Positions 8,014 through 17,405 are shown, counted from the stretch's first letter. The stretch is 64,000 bases of DNA from Kushneria sinocarnis (GCF_003633775.1 NZ_RBIN01000003.1:1-64000), one strand, 5' to 3'. Program-made: numbers and translations. The notes: generated from the letters alone by a model not told the origin.

Positions 8014-8192
8014 CCGTCGGCGGCACGGAGCGACGGTCGATTGGCAGCGACGCTTTGGTTAGAATGTCGCACCTGCCTGCCTGGCGCCCGGCCATGACGC
8101 TTTCGGTTCATGCGTCGGGTGGTCCATCGGGTAACAGATTCGACTTGATCCGACGAGTCGGTCCCCAGCCGCCGCTACTGACTGGAGCCTGC

Positions 8193-8738
8193 ATGAGCGT
8201 TTATGGCGACTATCTCAAGTCCGTGATCCGGACGGTTCGCGACTGGCCCGAGCCGGGCATCAACTTTCGCGATATCACGCCCGTGCTGCAGAACAGCTCG
8301 GCATTTCGCAAGCTGATCGATTCCTTCGTGCATCGCTACCAGGGGATGGAAATCGATGCGATAGCTGCCATTGATGCCCGCGGCTTCATCATTGGTGCGC
8401 CGGTCGCCTATGAACTCAACTGCAGCTTCGTACCCATCCGCAAGAAGGGCAAGCTGCCTTTCCAGACCATCAGTGAAACCTACCGGCTCGAGTATGGTGA
8501 GGCGACCGTGGAACTTCATGCCGATGCCTTTCGTGAAGGCGATCGGATCGTGGTCATGGACGATCTGATTGCGACCGGTGGCAGCATGCTGGCAGCCGCC
8601 AACCTGATCGAGCGCAGTGGGGGCCATGTGGTGGAAACGGCCGCCATTATTGATCTGCCGGAAATCGGTGGTTCGGAGCGGATTCGCGGTGAAGGGCACA
8701 GCGTTTTTGCCGTCTGTGAATTTACCGAAGATGAATGA
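8193..8738 (+). CDS. apt: Adenine phosphoribosyltransferase
   Basis: This enzyme salvages adenine by condensing it with PRPP to AMP. The type I phosphoribosyltransferase signature [13 protein letters not shown] binds [22 protein letters not shown] and the flexible-loop KKGKLP region match Apt. ATG at 8193 (MSVYGDYLK) has GGAG 8 bases upstream and gives 181 residues, the normal size. A longer frame reaching 8055 adds a non-conserved tail. It is followed 81 bases later by gpt. Confidence 0.96.
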   Translation: MSVYGDYLKSVIRTVRDWPEPGINFRDITPVLQNSSAFRKLIDSFVHRYQGMEIDAIAAIDARGFIIGAPVAYELNCSFVPIRKKGKLPFQTISETYRLEYGEATVELHADAFREGDRIVVMDDLIATGGSMLAAANLIERSGGHVVETAAIIDLPEIGGSERIRGEGHSVFAVCEFTEDE

Positions 8739-8819
8739 TGAACGCGCCGGTTTTCGAATCGGCATTCTTTTGTACGCACCCGCTGGCAAAGTGAAGTGCC
8801 CCAGCCCGGAAGCTGAGCC

Positions 8820-9308
8820 ATGAGCGTTGACCGCTACCACCAATACTTCGTGATTTCCTGGGATCAGCTGCACCGCGATGTCCGTAGCCTGTGCCAGCAA
8901 CTGGTTGAACGAGACTTCGAGGGTATTGCTGCCGTGACTCGCGGTGGGCTGATCCCGGCGGCGCTGATCGCACGTGAACTCAACGTGCGGCTGATCGATA
9001 CTGTCTGCATCAAGAGCTACGAGCACATGGATCAGGGGGGGCTGCAGGTGCTCAAGGGCATCGATCATGATGGCGCCCGCTGGCTGCTGGTGGATGATCT
9101 GGTTGATACCGGACGCACGGCACGAGCGGTACGCGACATGCTTCCCCGTGCGCACTTCGTTACCGTCTATGCCAAGCCCGAAGGTCGCCCCCTGGTGGAC
9201 CAGTACCTGGTCGAGGTGCCCCAGGATACCTGGATCCAGTTCCCGTGGGACATGGGCATCACCTATGTCGAGCCGCTGGTCGATCAGCTCCGGTCGCAAC
9301 AGGAGTAA
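8820..9308 (+). CDS. gpt: Xanthine-guanine phosphoribosyltransferase
   Basis: This enzyme converts guanine, xanthine and, less well, hypoxanthine to their monophosphates using PRPP. It matches E. coli Gpt through the early ISWDQLHRDVRSL, the AVTRGGLIPAALIARELN core, the PRPP loop LLVDDLVDTGRTA and the C-terminal IQFPWDM. Length 162 (E. coli 152). It sits between apt and ung in a same-strand salvage and repair cluster, with only three bases separating its stop from ung, so it is probably cotranscribed with ung. Confidence 0.95.
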   Translation: MSVDRYHQYFVISWDQLHRDVRSLCQQLVERDFEGIAAVTRGGLIPAALIARELNVRLIDTVCIKSYEHMDQGGLQVLKGIDHDGARWLLVDDLVDTGRTARAVRDMLPRAHFVTVYAKPEGRPLVDQYLVEVPQDTWIQFPWDMGITYVEPLVDQLRSQQE

Positions 9309-9311
9309 CCA

Positions 9312-10004
9312 ATGAGTTCACCGCTTCCGGAGAGCTGGGGGCGTCATCTCGACGGTGAGTTCGATGCGCCCTACATGCAGGCCCTGAAAGCCTTTCTGCG
9401 CGATCAGAAAGACCAGCGCCGAATCGTTTATCCCTCCTCGGAGAACTGGTTTCGCGCCTTTACCCTGACGCCCCTGGATCGGGTCAAGGTCGTGATTCTC
9501 GGACAGGATCCCTATCATGGCCCGGATCAGGCGCACGGGCTGTGTTTTTCGGTACGTCCGGGGGTGGCCATTCCGCCTTCACTGGTGAATATCTACAAGG
9601 AGCTGGAAGCCGATGATGTGGAGTTTGACGCCGTCAACCACGGTTTTCTGGAGAGCTGGGCGCGTCAGGGCGTGCTGCTGCTCAACAGCGTACTGACCGT
9701 CGAGCGGGGCCAGGCTGCAGCGCATCGCGGTCAGGGCTGGGAGACCTTTACCGATCGGGCCATTGCCGCCATCAACGAGCAGTGTGAACACGTGGTCTTT
9801 CTGTTATGGGGCAGCTATGCCCAGAAGAAGGCGTCATTCGTGGATCGCCAGCGCCATCTGGTACTGCATGCGCCGCATCCTTCCCCGCTGTCAGCGCATC
9901 GCGGCTTCTTCGGCTGTCATCACTTTTCCCGAACCAACGCCTTTCTGCAGGAGCATGGCATGACGCCCATCGACTGGCGGTTGCCGCCACGCCCCGAAGG
10001 CTGA
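9312..10004 (+). CDS. ung: Uracil-DNA glycosylase
   Basis: This base-excision repair enzyme removes uracil from DNA. Family 1 motifs are complete: the water-activating GQDPYHGP near residue 66 (catalytic Asp and His), the uracil-binding LLNSVLTV with Asn, and the DNA-intercalating [11 protein letters not shown] loop. Length 230 is typical. It begins three bases after gpt. The placement beside pyrimidine salvage (upp) is functionally sensible but not proof of shared control. Confidence 0.97.
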   Translation: MSSPLPESWGRHLDGEFDAPYMQALKAFLRDQKDQRRIVYPSSENWFRAFTLTPLDRVKVVILGQDPYHGPDQAHGLCFSVRPGVAIPPSLVNIYKELEADDVEFDAVNHGFLESWARQGVLLLNSVLTVERGQAAAHRGQGWETFTDRAIAAINEQCEHVVFLLWGSYAQKKASFVDRQRHLVLHAPHPSPLSAHRGFFGCHHFSRTNAFLQEHGMTPIDWRLPPRPEG

Positions 10005-10080
10005 AATCGATTCCCCTTCAAATGCGTTGCTCATTCAGCTTACGCCACGTCAACTGCGACTATCAGAGGACCTTTCGGCC

Positions 10081-10710
10081 ATGCCCGTTCATGCCATCAA
10101 CCACCCGCTGGTCAAACACAAGCTGGGAATCCTGCGTACCGCCCATGTCAGCACCAAGGGGTTTCGTGAGCTTGCCAATGAACTCGCCCAGCTCTTGACC
10201 TATGAAGCCACCCAGGGGCTGGAGCTGACCAAACGTACCATTGAAGGCTGGAATGGTGACCCGGTCGAGATCGAGGAGATCAAGGGCAAGAAGGTGACGA
10301 TCGTCCCGATCCTGCGGGCCGGACTGGGCATGCTGGATGGTGTAACGTCGCTGCTGCCCAGCGCCCGCATCAGCGTGGTGGGTCTCTATCGCAATGAAGA
10401 GACTCTGGAGCCGGTGCCCTATTTCGAAAAGTTCGTGCACGACCTCGATGAGCGTCTGGCCATTGTCATCGATCCCATGCTGGCCACGGGCGGCTCGATG
10501 GTGGCAACGCTGGACATGCTCAAGGCGAGAGGCTGTCAGGATATCAAGGTCATCGTGCTGGTAGCGGCTCCGGAAGGTATCGAGCGTGTCAGGCAGGCGC
10601 ATCCCGATATCGATCTCTACACGGCTTCCGTGGATGATCATCTCGACGGCAATGGCTATATCGTGCCGGGGCTGGGCGATGCCGGCGACCGGATCTTCGG
10701 TACACGCTGA
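10081..10710 (+). CDS. upp: Uracil phosphoribosyltransferase
   Basis: This enzyme salvages uracil with PRPP to give UMP. The start [16 protein letters not shown] matches the N-terminus of the family and gives 209 residues (E. coli 208). A longer frame from 10027 is rejected because AGAGGAC sits before 10081. The substrate loop [11 protein letters not shown], the PRPP motif [12 protein letters not shown] and the C-terminal [17 protein letters not shown] are all present. It follows ung after 76 bases. No uraA permease follows. Confidence 0.97.
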   Translation: MPVHAINHPLVKHKLGILRTAHVSTKGFRELANELAQLLTYEATQGLELTKRTIEGWNGDPVEIEEIKGKKVTIVPILRAGLGMLDGVTSLLPSARISVVGLYRNEETLEPVPYFEKFVHDLDERLAIVIDPMLATGGSMVATLDMLKARGCQDIKVIVLVAAPEGIERVRQAHPDIDLYTASVDDHLDGNGYIVPGLGDAGDRIFGTR

Positions 10711-10772
10711 TATCGGTTCACTGAACAGACCACAATCGCACTGCAATAGTCCTCTTCGGCACTGCCCACGAT

Positions 10773-10802
10773 TTGAACCGACTGGCTGGTCTCGACTATA
10801 TT
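10773..10802 (+). promoter_or_regulatory. sigma-70 promoter of the mob-moa operon
   Basis: TTGAAC (10773-10778), 18-base spacer, TATATT (10797-10802). A start of transcription near 10809 rules out a TTG codon at 10808 as the mobA start and supports ATG at 10829. No Moco riboswitch fits in this short leader. Confidence 0.65.
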
Positions 10803-10828
10803 GATGTTTGAATATACAGGCGCCATCA

Positions 10829-11446
10829 ATGTCGATGCCCGAGAAAGAACTCACTGCCGTAATCCTTGCCGGAGGGGAGGGCAGACGCATGGGGGGCGTG
10901 GACAAGGGACTGGTTCCGCTGGCCGGGAAGCCCATGATCGATCATGTCATTGCCCGGCTGCAGCCTCAGGTTCATCATCTGCTCATCAATGCCAACCGCT
11001 CTCATGAACAGTACCGTGGCCTGGGCTGGCCGGTAGTGGCCGATCAGGCAGGCGGCCATGCCGGGCCACTCATGGGCATGCTGACAGCGATGCGCCATGT
11101 GCAGGCTTCCCGGGTGCTGATTGCCCCCTGTGATACACCTCTGCTGCCTCACGATCTGGTTTGCCGGATGTGGGAAGCAGCAACTTCCGATGTCGATATC
11201 GTGCAGGCTCGCGACCGCGAGCGGGTGCATCCGGTCGTGGCCCTGCTGCGAACGGCGCTGGCCGATGATCTGTCAGCAGCGCTGGCAGCCGGTGAGCGTC
11301 GCATTGATCGATGGTATGCCCGGCATCGTCTGACCAGTGTCTGTTTCGAATCGCATCTGGCATTTACCAATGTCAATCACGAGTCCGATGCACAGGCACT
11401 GCTACCATTGCTGGATAATTCTCGAGGCGACTACCCGGGAGCATGA
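10829..11446 (+). CDS. mobA: Molybdenum cofactor guanylyltransferase MobA
   Basis: MobA attaches GMP from GTP to molybdopterin cofactor to make the bis-MGD form used by nitrate, DMSO and formate enzymes. The nucleotide-binding LAGGEGRRMGGVDKGL is at the N-terminus, followed by GPLMGMLTAM and the metal-binding APCDTPLLP. ATG at 10829 has AGG 8 bases upstream and gives 205 residues (E. coli 194); ATG at 10835 is an alternative. Its stop overlaps the mobB start (ATGA). It leads the operon mobA-mobB-moaCD-moaE-moaA. Confidence 0.94.
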   Translation: MSMPEKELTAVILAGGEGRRMGGVDKGLVPLAGKPMIDHVIARLQPQVHHLLINANRSHEQYRGLGWPVVADQAGGHAGPLMGMLTAMRHVQASRVLIAPCDTPLLPHDLVCRMWEAATSDVDIVQARDRERVHPVVALLRTALADDLSAALAAGERRIDRWYARHRLTSVCFESHLAFTNVNHESDAQALLPLLDNSRGDYPGA

Positions 11447-12030
11447 TGTCACTCGATCTGAGTCAACAGACCATTCCGCTGCTGGGCATTGCTGCGTGGA
11501 GCGGGACCGGCAAGACCACCCTGCTGGAAGCCATGCTGCCCCGGCTGCAGGAACGCGGCATGCGGGTCGCCGTCATCAAGCATGCCCATCATGAATTCGA
11601 TGTAGACAAGCCCGGCAAGGACAGTCATCGATTGCGTCAGGCGGGCGCTGCACCCATGCTGGTAGCATCCGGCAGACGCTTTGCCCTGATGATGGAAACG
11701 CCGGAGCAGGAAGAACCCGATCTCGCCATGCTGGTCAATCAGGTGCAGTCGCTTGAGCCGGACATGATCCTGATCGAAGGGTTCAGGCAGTGGCCCCTGC
11801 CCAAGCTCGAACTCTATCGCCGGGAGCTGGATCAGCCTCTCCGGGTACATGAGGATCCCTGGATACACGCCGTGGCCACTACCGATGATGTGGAACTGCC
11901 CGAATCGGTCACCCGTCTATCGCTTGATAATCACGACATGCTGTCGGAATGGTTGCTAACATGGCCGCTGCGCTGGCCCATGTGCTGTCGACCGCGCAAT
12001 CTGACTACCACCGGGGGAGAAGGGGCATGA
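11443..12030 (+). CDS. mobB: Molybdopterin-guanine dinucleotide biosynthesis protein MobB
   Basis: This GTP-binding protein assists MobA. It carries a P-loop ([17 protein letters not shown]), the [24 protein letters not shown] region and the [18 protein letters not shown] motif of the family. Two adjacent ATG codons (11443, 11446) overlap the mobA stop. At 195 residues it is longer than E. coli MobB (about 170). The extra tail, [22 protein letters not shown] region, is low in similarity and overlaps the moaC ribosome site. The stop overlaps the moaCD start. Confidence 0.93.
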   Translation: MMSLDLSQQTIPLLGIAAWSGTGKTTLLEAMLPRLQERGMRVAVIKHAHHEFDVDKPGKDSHRLRQAGAAPMLVASGRRFALMMETPEQEEPDLAMLVNQVQSLEPDMILIEGFRQWPLPKLELYRRELDQPLRVHEDPWIHAVATTDDVELPESVTRLSLDNHDMLSEWLLTWPLRWPMCCRPRNLTTTGGEGA

Positions 12031-12827
12031 CACTGACGCATCTGGATGAACGCGGCCAGGCCAGTATGGTGGATGTTCATGGCAAGGATGAAACCCGCCG
12101 GGAAGCCGTCGCCAGCGGCTGGATCCGCATGCAGCCGGATACCCTGAAGCTGCTGGTGGATGACAGCATGCCCAAGGGAGACGTGCTGGCCACGGCACGC
12201 ATTGCAGGCATTCAGGCGGCCAAGCGCACCCATGAGCTGATTCCCCTGTGCCATGCGCTGATGCTGTCGAAGGTCAGTGTCGATTTCGAATTCGATCATC
12301 GCCTGCCCGGGGTCCGGGTGCGAAGCTTCTGTCGTCTGGCAGGGCGGACCGGTGTCGAAATGGAAGCGCTGACCGCTGCTTCAGTGGCCTGTCTGACCCT
12401 TTATGACATGTGCAAGGCCGTTGACCGGGGCATGGTGATTGGTGGCGTACAGCTGGAGAGCAAGTCCGGCGGTCGTTCCGGGGAGTGGCATCGCGAAGAT
12501 GCAGGAGTCGAGGCAGTGGAGCATGGCCCTGCCGATGACGAGGCTGCGGTACACTCTTCCGGGCTTTCGAGTGACCAGATCACGGTGCGCTTTTTTGCCG
12601 AACTGCGTGAAAGTCTGGGGATGGAAAGCCTGACCGTTCCTCTCGCCGAGCTCGCGGACTCGCGTCTGTCCACGCTGCGGGCCTCGTTGCTGCAGCGGGT
12701 TCAGTCCGGTGAGCTGCTTGAGCAGCCGCGCATTCTCTGTGCCGTCAATCATGAGGTGGTACAGGGCGACATTACGCTCTCTCCCGGCGATGAGATCGCC
12801 TTTTTTCCTCCCGTCACCGGCGGATGA
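12027..12827 (+). CDS. moaC-moaD: Fused cyclic pyranopterin synthase MoaC / molybdopterin synthase small subunit MoaD
   Basis: One frame of 266 residues encodes two molybdenum cofactor proteins. Residues 1 to about 160 are MoaC, which with MoaA makes cyclic pyranopterin: [48 protein letters not shown] and the catalytic [13 protein letters not shown]. After a linker of about 25 residues, MoaD begins at [14 protein letters not shown] and ends in PPVTGG, the Gly-Gly tail that is thiocarboxylated and gives sulfur to MoaE. ATG at 12027 has GGGGGAGAAGGGG upstream. An in-frame GTG at 12516 with AGGAG 8 bases before it could also start MoaD alone. Confidence 0.93.
   Translation: MTLTHLDERGQASMVDVHGKDETRREAVASGWIRMQPDTLKLLVDDSMPKGDVLATARIAGIQAAKRTHELIPLCHALMLSKVSVDFEFDHRLPGVRVRSFCRLAGRTGVEMEALTAASVACLTLYDMCKAVDRGMVIGGVQLESKSGGRSGEWHREDAGVEAVEHGPADDEAAVHSSGLSSDQITVRFFAELRESLGMESLTVPLAELADSRLSTLRASLLQRVQSGELLEQPRILCAVNHEVVQGDITLSPGDEIAFFPPVTGG
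12516..12827 (+). promoter_or_regulatory. Possible internal start giving free MoaD
   Basis: GTG at 12516-12518 is in frame 163 codons after the moaC start. GCAGGAGTCGAGGCA stands before it, that is AGGAG with an 8-base gap. Initiation here would give a MoaD of about 103 residues with an N-terminal extension. It lies in the low-similarity linker, where constraint on DNA sequence is not expected for coding reasons. Confidence 0.35.
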
Positions 12828-12872
12828 ATGGCGTCTTCTCCCGTCTGCCGGAGGCTACCGGTCGAGGTGACC

Positions 12873-13349
12873 ATGAATTTCAGTGTCACGGTACAGCAGG
12901 AATCGTTCGATATCGGTCAGCTGCAGCAGCAGCTGACGGGTGAGCGAACCGACATTGGCGCCATTGCTGCCTTTACCGGGCGCGTGCGCGATTTCAGTGA
13001 GCGTCCCGATATACTGGCCATGACGCTGGAGCACTATCCCGGGATGACGGAATCGTCATTAAGGGCAGTGCTGGCGGAAGCGTGTGAGCGCTGGTCGATT
13101 TCGGCAGGCTGCATCGTGCATCGCGTCGGGCGACTGCAGCCCGGCGATGATATCGTTGCGGTAGTGATTGCCAGTGCACACCGACAGGCAGCCTTCGAAG
13201 CCTGTGCCTATAGTATGGATCATTTGAAGACCCGGGCGCCCTTCTGGAAGAAGGAGCACACCCGAAGCGGCGATTACTGGGTCAGTGAGCGCGCCTCTGA
13301 CAATGAGGCGTTGCAACGTTGGAGGTCCGATGAGCGAATTGATCGATAA
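12873..13349 (+). CDS. moaE: Molybdopterin synthase catalytic subunit MoaE
   Basis: MoaE inserts two sulfurs from MoaD thiocarboxylate into cyclic pyranopterin to make molybdopterin. Family features are [23 protein letters not shown], the [31 protein letters not shown] core and the catalytic lysine stretch THxxPFWKKE-like [11 protein letters not shown] at 12873 is chosen for GAGGTGACC just upstream; this gives 158 residues (E. coli 150). An in-frame ATG directly after the moaCD stop (12828) is possible but lacks its own site. The end overlaps moaA by 20 bases. Confidence 0.95.
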   Translation: MNFSVTVQQESFDIGQLQQQLTGERTDIGAIAAFTGRVRDFSERPDILAMTLEHYPGMTESSLRAVLAEACERWSISAGCIVHRVGRLQPGDDIVAVVIASAHRQAAFEACAYSMDHLKTRAPFWKKEHTRSGDYWVSERASDNEALQRWRSDERIDR

Positions 13350-14319
13350 TTTCCAGCGCCGGATTCGCTATGTGCGAATTTCCGTGACGGACCGCTGTGA
13401 TTTCCGCTGTGTATATTGCATGAGCGAGCAGATGACCTTTCTGCCGCGTGATGAAGTGTTGTCCATCGAGGAACTGACTCAGGTGGCTCAGGCCTTTACC
13501 GAACTGGGCGTCGAGAAGATTCGTCTGACAGGCGGTGAGCCGCTGGTCCGGCGCGGGATCGATCAGCTGGTCCATAATATCGGTCAGCTGGATGGGCTCC
13601 GGGATTTCACCATGACCACCAATGGCGCGCAGCTGCGGCGCTATGCCCGGCAGCTGCGGGAGGGTGGCATGACCCGTCTCAATATCAGTCTGGATTCACT
13701 CCAGTACGATCGGTTCAACAAGCTGACGCGTACCGGCAATCTCGACAAGGTGATGGATGGTATTCGCGCCGCCCGTGAAGCCGGATTCGAGCGGATCAAG
13801 CTCAATACCGTGGTGCTCAAGGGGCGCAATGAGGATGAGGTGCTCGATCTGGTCGACTTTGCCCGCCGGGAAGGAGTCGATATCAGTTTCATCGAGGAGA
13901 TGCCGCTGGGTGATGTATCCGACCACGGTCGCGATGAAACCTTCTTCTCCAGTGATGATGTGAGAGGGCGCATAGAACAGCGTTATCCGCTGCTGCCTTC
14001 CACCGAGGACTCGCTCGGACCGTCCCGCTATTATCGCATGGCGGACAGCGATAGCCGCATCGGTTTCATCTCGCCTCATACGCACAATTTCTGTGACAGC
14101 TGCAACCGTGTTCGTGTTACGGCGGAAGGACGATTGTTGCTGTGCCTGGGCAATGAGCATTCAACGGATCTGCGTGAAGTGCTGCGCAATCATCCGGGGG
14201 AAATGGAGCCGCTCAAGGAGCGCATTCGTGATGCCATGGCGCTCAAGCCGCATCGCCATCATTTTACTACCGATGGCGATGTCCAGGTCGTTCGCTTCAT
14301 GAACATGACGGGCGGTTAA
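13330..14319 (+). CDS. moaA: GTP 3',8-cyclase MoaA (radical SAM)
   Basis: MoaA starts molybdenum cofactor synthesis by radical rearrangement of GTP. The N-terminal 4Fe-4S cluster motif is CDFRCVYC, the SAM region is LTGGEP, and the C-terminal cluster cysteines lie in [20 protein letters not shown]. The protein ends in Gly-Gly (MNMTGG), which in the family inserts into the active site. ATG at 13330 has GGAGG 4-5 bases upstream and gives 329 residues, the usual length. It is the last gene of the operon; mogA/moaB and moeA are not in the window. Confidence 0.97.
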   Translation: MSELIDNFQRRIRYVRISVTDRCDFRCVYCMSEQMTFLPRDEVLSIEELTQVAQAFTELGVEKIRLTGGEPLVRRGIDQLVHNIGQLDGLRDFTMTTNGAQLRRYARQLREGGMTRLNISLDSLQYDRFNKLTRTGNLDKVMDGIRAAREAGFERIKLNTVVLKGRNEDEVLDLVDFARREGVDISFIEEMPLGDVSDHGRDETFFSSDDVRGRIEQRYPLLPSTEDSLGPSRYYRMADSDSRIGFISPHTHNFCDSCNRVRVTAEGRLLLCLGNEHSTDLREVLRNHPGEMEPLKERIRDAMALKPHRHHFTTDGDVQVVRFMNMTGG

Positions 14320-14385
14320 TGATCGACAGGATGGTTCATCAACCACCCTGCTGGCGGTGATTCCTTGTGTAATATGTGGCATGGA

Positions 14386-14413
14386 TTGCCAAGTAGTTAA
14401 TTCCTTTTATACT
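14386..14413 (+). promoter_or_regulatory. sigma-70 promoter of the H-NS-like gene
   Basis: TTGCCA (14386-14391), 16-base spacer, TATACT (14408-14413), about 38 bases before the start codon. The region is visibly AT-richer than its neighbours, as is common at autoregulated hns-type promoters. Confidence 0.6.
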
Positions 14414-14451
14414 GATCGGGAGAATCGGTAACGAACAGGAGTACTGCCATA

Positions 14452-14772
14452 ATGTCGAATGAATCGCTTGAGCGCATTGCTCGCAACAAGAATGTTGCTC
14501 GTGCAGCGGCGCGTCAGCTGAGCATGGAGCAGTTGCACAAGTTATCCGAGGTTGTTGCCGAGGTCATTGACCAGAAGGAAGAGGAAGAGCGCAAGCGTCA
14601 GCAGGTAGAAGCCGAAAAGGAGCAGAAGCTGGCCGAGATTCGGGCAGCCATGAATGATGCCGGTCTGTCCGTTGATGATCTGGTCAGCGAACAACCCCGT
14701 CGCCGTCGTGGTCGTCCGCCCAAGGAAAGTGACAGTAGTGATGGTCACAAGAGCAAGGATAACAACGGATAA
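14452..14772 (+). CDS. H-NS-like nucleoid protein with AT-hook-like tail
   Basis: A 106-residue basic and acidic protein. Residues 1-75 resemble the H-NS oligomerisation region: a helix SLERIARNKNVARAAARQLS, a long charged coiled coil rich in Glu, Lys and Gln, then AAMNDAGLSVDDLV, comparable to the ADGIDPNELL end of that domain. The usual H-NS C-terminal DNA-binding fold is missing. In its place is PRRRRGRPPK (residues 84-93), an AT-hook-like motif, and a short polar tail. It probably binds the minor groove of AT-rich DNA and could form hetero-oligomers with other H-NS proteins. The assignment is from pattern only. Confidence 0.65.
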   Translation: MSNESLERIARNKNVARAAARQLSMEQLHKLSEVVAEVIDQKEEEERKRQQVEAEKEQKLAEIRAAMNDAGLSVDDLVSEQPRRRRGRPPKESDSSDGHKSKDNNG

Positions 14773-14796
14773 CCCGCCCGGGATGCAGTGTTCCTG

Positions 14797-16425
14797 TCAG
14801 CCTGTCTTCACGACATTCAGTTCGGTTCTGATGAATTGACCTGAATGTCGGCTGATCCACTTCTCGAGCCTGGGTGCCAGCAGTGGATACAATTGATCGG
14901 TATCTGCGACCTGCCACTGTGCCAGGCAGTCATCAATCCAGTCACTCAGCGCCAGTTCATCCGTGAATCGGTCGGCCTCACCATCCAGGAGCAGTCTGCC
15001 ACGCCGCTCACAGTAACCCGCATTCATGGTAATGGGGAGTATGACGGTCAGTGCAGTTTCCGGGGAGGCCGTGCCCGGGTTACTGCGGTTCTGAATCAGT
15101 CTGGTCTCCAGCGGCAGGCGGGAGTCACATCGTAACTGTCGACCATCCCACTTGAGCCAGTCGCCGTTAACGGGAATGAGAGGGGCATTGATACCCAGCT
15201 GGGTGGCCAGCTCGACATGTGACTGCTGATGCTGTGGTTCACCATGTACGGGCAGCAGGGTAGCGGGCTTGACCCAGCTATAGAAGCGTGTCAGCTCTTC
15301 TCGTGCCGGGTGCCCTGAAACATGCAGTTCGGGGTGACTGTGCTCATCGAGAATCCGGATGCCACGCTGACGCAGGGCGTTCTGCAATCGAGCGACCGCG
15401 GTTTCATTGCCGGGAATGGTCCGCGACGAGAAGATGACGCTGTCACCAGCCTCGAGTTCGATTTCGGGGTGTCTGCCCATGGCCAGTTTTGACAGGGCGG
15501 CACGTGGCTCTCCCTGGCTGCCGGTGGCAATCAGCAGTACTTCTTCCGGCGGAAGGTAGCCCACGTCCCGCAGCGGAATGATGTCCGGGAATTCATCGAA
15601 ATATCCCAGCGTGCGTGCCAGCCGAACCATGCGTTCCATGGCGCGTCCCATCAGGGCAATGCGGCGTCCGGAGATCCGGGCGGTGCGTCCGATGCTGGCG
15701 ATACGGGCAAGGTTGCTGGCAAAACAGCTGACGACTACCCGCTTCTGGCAGGCGGCCACTGCAGCGGTCAGTGCCTGCGCGACATCAGCTTCGCTGCCGG
15801 CAAGGCCTGCTACCGTGGCATTGGTGGAATCACCCGTGACAAGCCCGATCGGTGCCAGCGCTTGCAAGGCCGCTTCATCGGTGAGGGTACCAAGCACGGG
15901 GGCAGGGTCCAGTTTCCAGTCCCCGGTGTGCAGGATACGGTGCGAGCGGGTCTGAAGCAGTAATGCACAGCTCTCCGGTATGGAGTGCGTGACCGGAATT
16001 GTAGTGATTTCAAAACCGGGGATCTCCAGGCTGTCACCGGGGCGATAGGTCCGGATGGCCGTCGTGCTCAGACCCTTGTCGGCAAACTTGTGCTTCAGCA
16101 TTTCGGTGGCCAGTGGGGATGCATGAATCGGGCATCCCCAGTGCGGCCATAGCCAGCTCAGTGCACCGATATGGTCTTCATGGCCATGGGTGATCAGAAT
16201 GGCTTCCGGCCTGATGCCATGATGGGTAACTGAAGCGATATCCGGAATCTGCAGGGGCGTATCGGGAAGATCCTGACGTAGTGCCATGCCACAGTCGACG
16301 GCTATCCAGCGACCTTCAAAGCCGTAGAGCGTCAGATTCATGCCGATGCCACCACAGCCGCCCAGCGGGATGATATCCAGTTCGGGGCGACGGCGAGGCC
16401 TGATGTGAACGCGTGGTTGAGTCAT
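14797..16425 (-). CDS. RNase J-like metallo-beta-lactamase nuclease (beta-CASP family)
   Basis: A 542-residue zinc-dependent hydrolase. The N-terminal metallo-beta-lactamase fold has LGGCGGIGMN, the HGHEDHIG metal motif (H80, H82, D84, H85) and ILHTGDWKLD; the inserted beta-CASP part contains VVVSCFASNLARI and IFSSRTIPGNE; SGHPAREEL and LLPVHGEPQH complete the active site. The closest idea is ribonuclease J, an RNA-processing exo/endonuclease, but the C-terminal region is shorter and divergent. ATG at 16425 has AAGG 7 bases upstream; an earlier TTG is not needed. Substrate is unknown. Confidence 0.85.
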   Translation of the reverse strand: MTQPRVHIRPRRRPELDIIPLGGCGGIGMNLTLYGFEGRWIAVDCGMALRQDLPDTPLQIPDIASVTHHGIRPEAILITHGHEDHIGALSWLWPHWGCPIHASPLATEMLKHKFADKGLSTTAIRTYRPGDSLEIPGFEITTIPVTHSIPESCALLLQTRSHRILHTGDWKLDPAPVLGTLTDEAALQALAPIGLVTGDSTNATVAGLAGSEADVAQALTAAVAACQKRVVVSCFASNLARIASIGRTARISGRRIALMGRAMERMVRLARTLGYFDEFPDIIPLRDVGYLPPEEVLLIATGSQGEPRAALSKLAMGRHPEIELEAGDSVIFSSRTIPGNETAVARLQNALRQRGIRILDEHSHPELHVSGHPAREELTRFYSWVKPATLLPVHGEPQHQQSHVELATQLGINAPLIPVNGDWLKWDGRQLRCDSRLPLETRLIQNRSNPGTASPETALTVILPITMNAGYCERRGRLLLDGEADRFTDELALSDWIDDCLAQWQVADTDQLYPLLAPRLEKWISRHSGQFIRTELNVVKTG

Positions 16426-16452
16426 GGGCAACCTTTCAACCCTGGAAATCCC

Positions 16453-16481
16453 ACTATACGCACCGCGTTTGCAGGTAACAA
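16453..16481 (-). promoter_or_regulatory. sigma-70 promoter of the RNase J-like gene
   Basis: On the minus strand TTGTTA (16481-16476), 17-base spacer, TATAGT (16458-16453). Transcription would begin near 16446, giving a 5' leader of about 20 bases. Confidence 0.6.
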
Positions 16482-16553
16482 CGAAAGGTGCTCAAAAGTA
16501 TCTGAATTCGTTAAACTTATCCTTTCCTTTCGTCAGGCGGTACTTACACCCTC

Positions 16554-17405
16554 ATGTCATACGATTACAGACTCGTCGTCGCCTGCCCCGATCAGGTTGG
16601 TATTGTGGCGAAGGTATCGGCCTTCATTGCAGCGCATTCGGGCTCGATCATCGAAGCCAGTCAGCATTCGGATCTGACCTCGGAAAGCTTTTTCATGCGC
16701 TATGAGGTACGTTTCGAGCAGCCGCAATCGCAGGCTCAGCTGAGTGAAGCGTTTCGACCGATTGCCGAGTCATTCGAAATGGAGTGGCGCTGGCAGGATA
16801 CGCTGCAGAAACGCAGGGTCGCCATTCTGGTATCGCGTCAATCCCACTGTCTGGTGGATCTGCTTTACCGCTGGGCGACAAATGAGCTGAACTGCGAAAT
16901 TGCATGCGTGATTGCCAATCATGAGGATCTTCGCAGCCTGGTGGAGTGGCACGGTCTGGAGTATCACTATATTCCGGTCACCGCTGCCGAGCGGGATTCG
17001 GCATTCACCCGGATCGAGCAGATAATCGAGGCCCGCGCTGTCGATACCATTGTACTGGCGCGCTATATGCAGATCCTGCCTTCATGGTTCTGCGAACGCT
17101 ATCAGGGGCGGACCATCAATATTCATCACAGCTTTCTGCCATCGTTTGCCGGGGCCCGACCCTACCATCAGGCATTCGAGCGTGGTGTCAAGCTGATTGG
17201 TGCTACCTGTCACTATGTGACCGATGAACTCGATGCCGGTCCGATCATCGAACAGGATATCCAGCGGGTCACGCACTGTCATACACCGGATGATCTGGTG
17301 CGGCTGGGCAGCGATGTCGAGAAGAGCGTTCTGGCCCGGGGTGTGCGATGGCACCTTCAGGATCGTATCCTGATCCAGGGCAACAAGACGGTAGTGTTTG
17401 CCTGA
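16554..17405 (+). CDS. purU: Formyltetrahydrofolate deformylase PurU
   Basis: PurU hydrolyses 10-formyl-tetrahydrofolate to tetrahydrofolate and formate, balancing one-carbon pools and feeding PurT. An N-terminal ACT domain (about residues 5-80) is a methionine/glycine sensor in the family. The C-terminal formyltransferase fold carries the catalytic Asn189, His191 (INIHHSFLPSFAGA) and Asp227 (ELDAGPI). Length 283 matches E. coli (280). It is transcribed away from the RNase J-like gene. No clear ribosome site beyond a weak purine stretch is seen. Confidence 0.96.
   Translation: MSYDYRLVVACPDQVGIVAKVSAFIAAHSGSIIEASQHSDLTSESFFMRYEVRFEQPQSQAQLSEAFRPIAESFEMEWRWQDTLQKRRVAILVSRQSHCLVDLLYRWATNELNCEIACVIANHEDLRSLVEWHGLEYHYIPVTAAERDSAFTRIEQIIEARAVDTIVLARYMQILPSWFCERYQGRTINIHHSFLPSFAGARPYHQAFERGVKLIGATCHYVTDELDAGPIIEQDIQRVTHCHTPDDLVRLGSDVEKSVLARGVRWHLQDRILIQGNKTVVFA

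Noticed and set aside
10711-10828. Moco riboswitch before mobA
   Set aside because: The leader after the proposed promoter is about 20 bases, too short for the motif.
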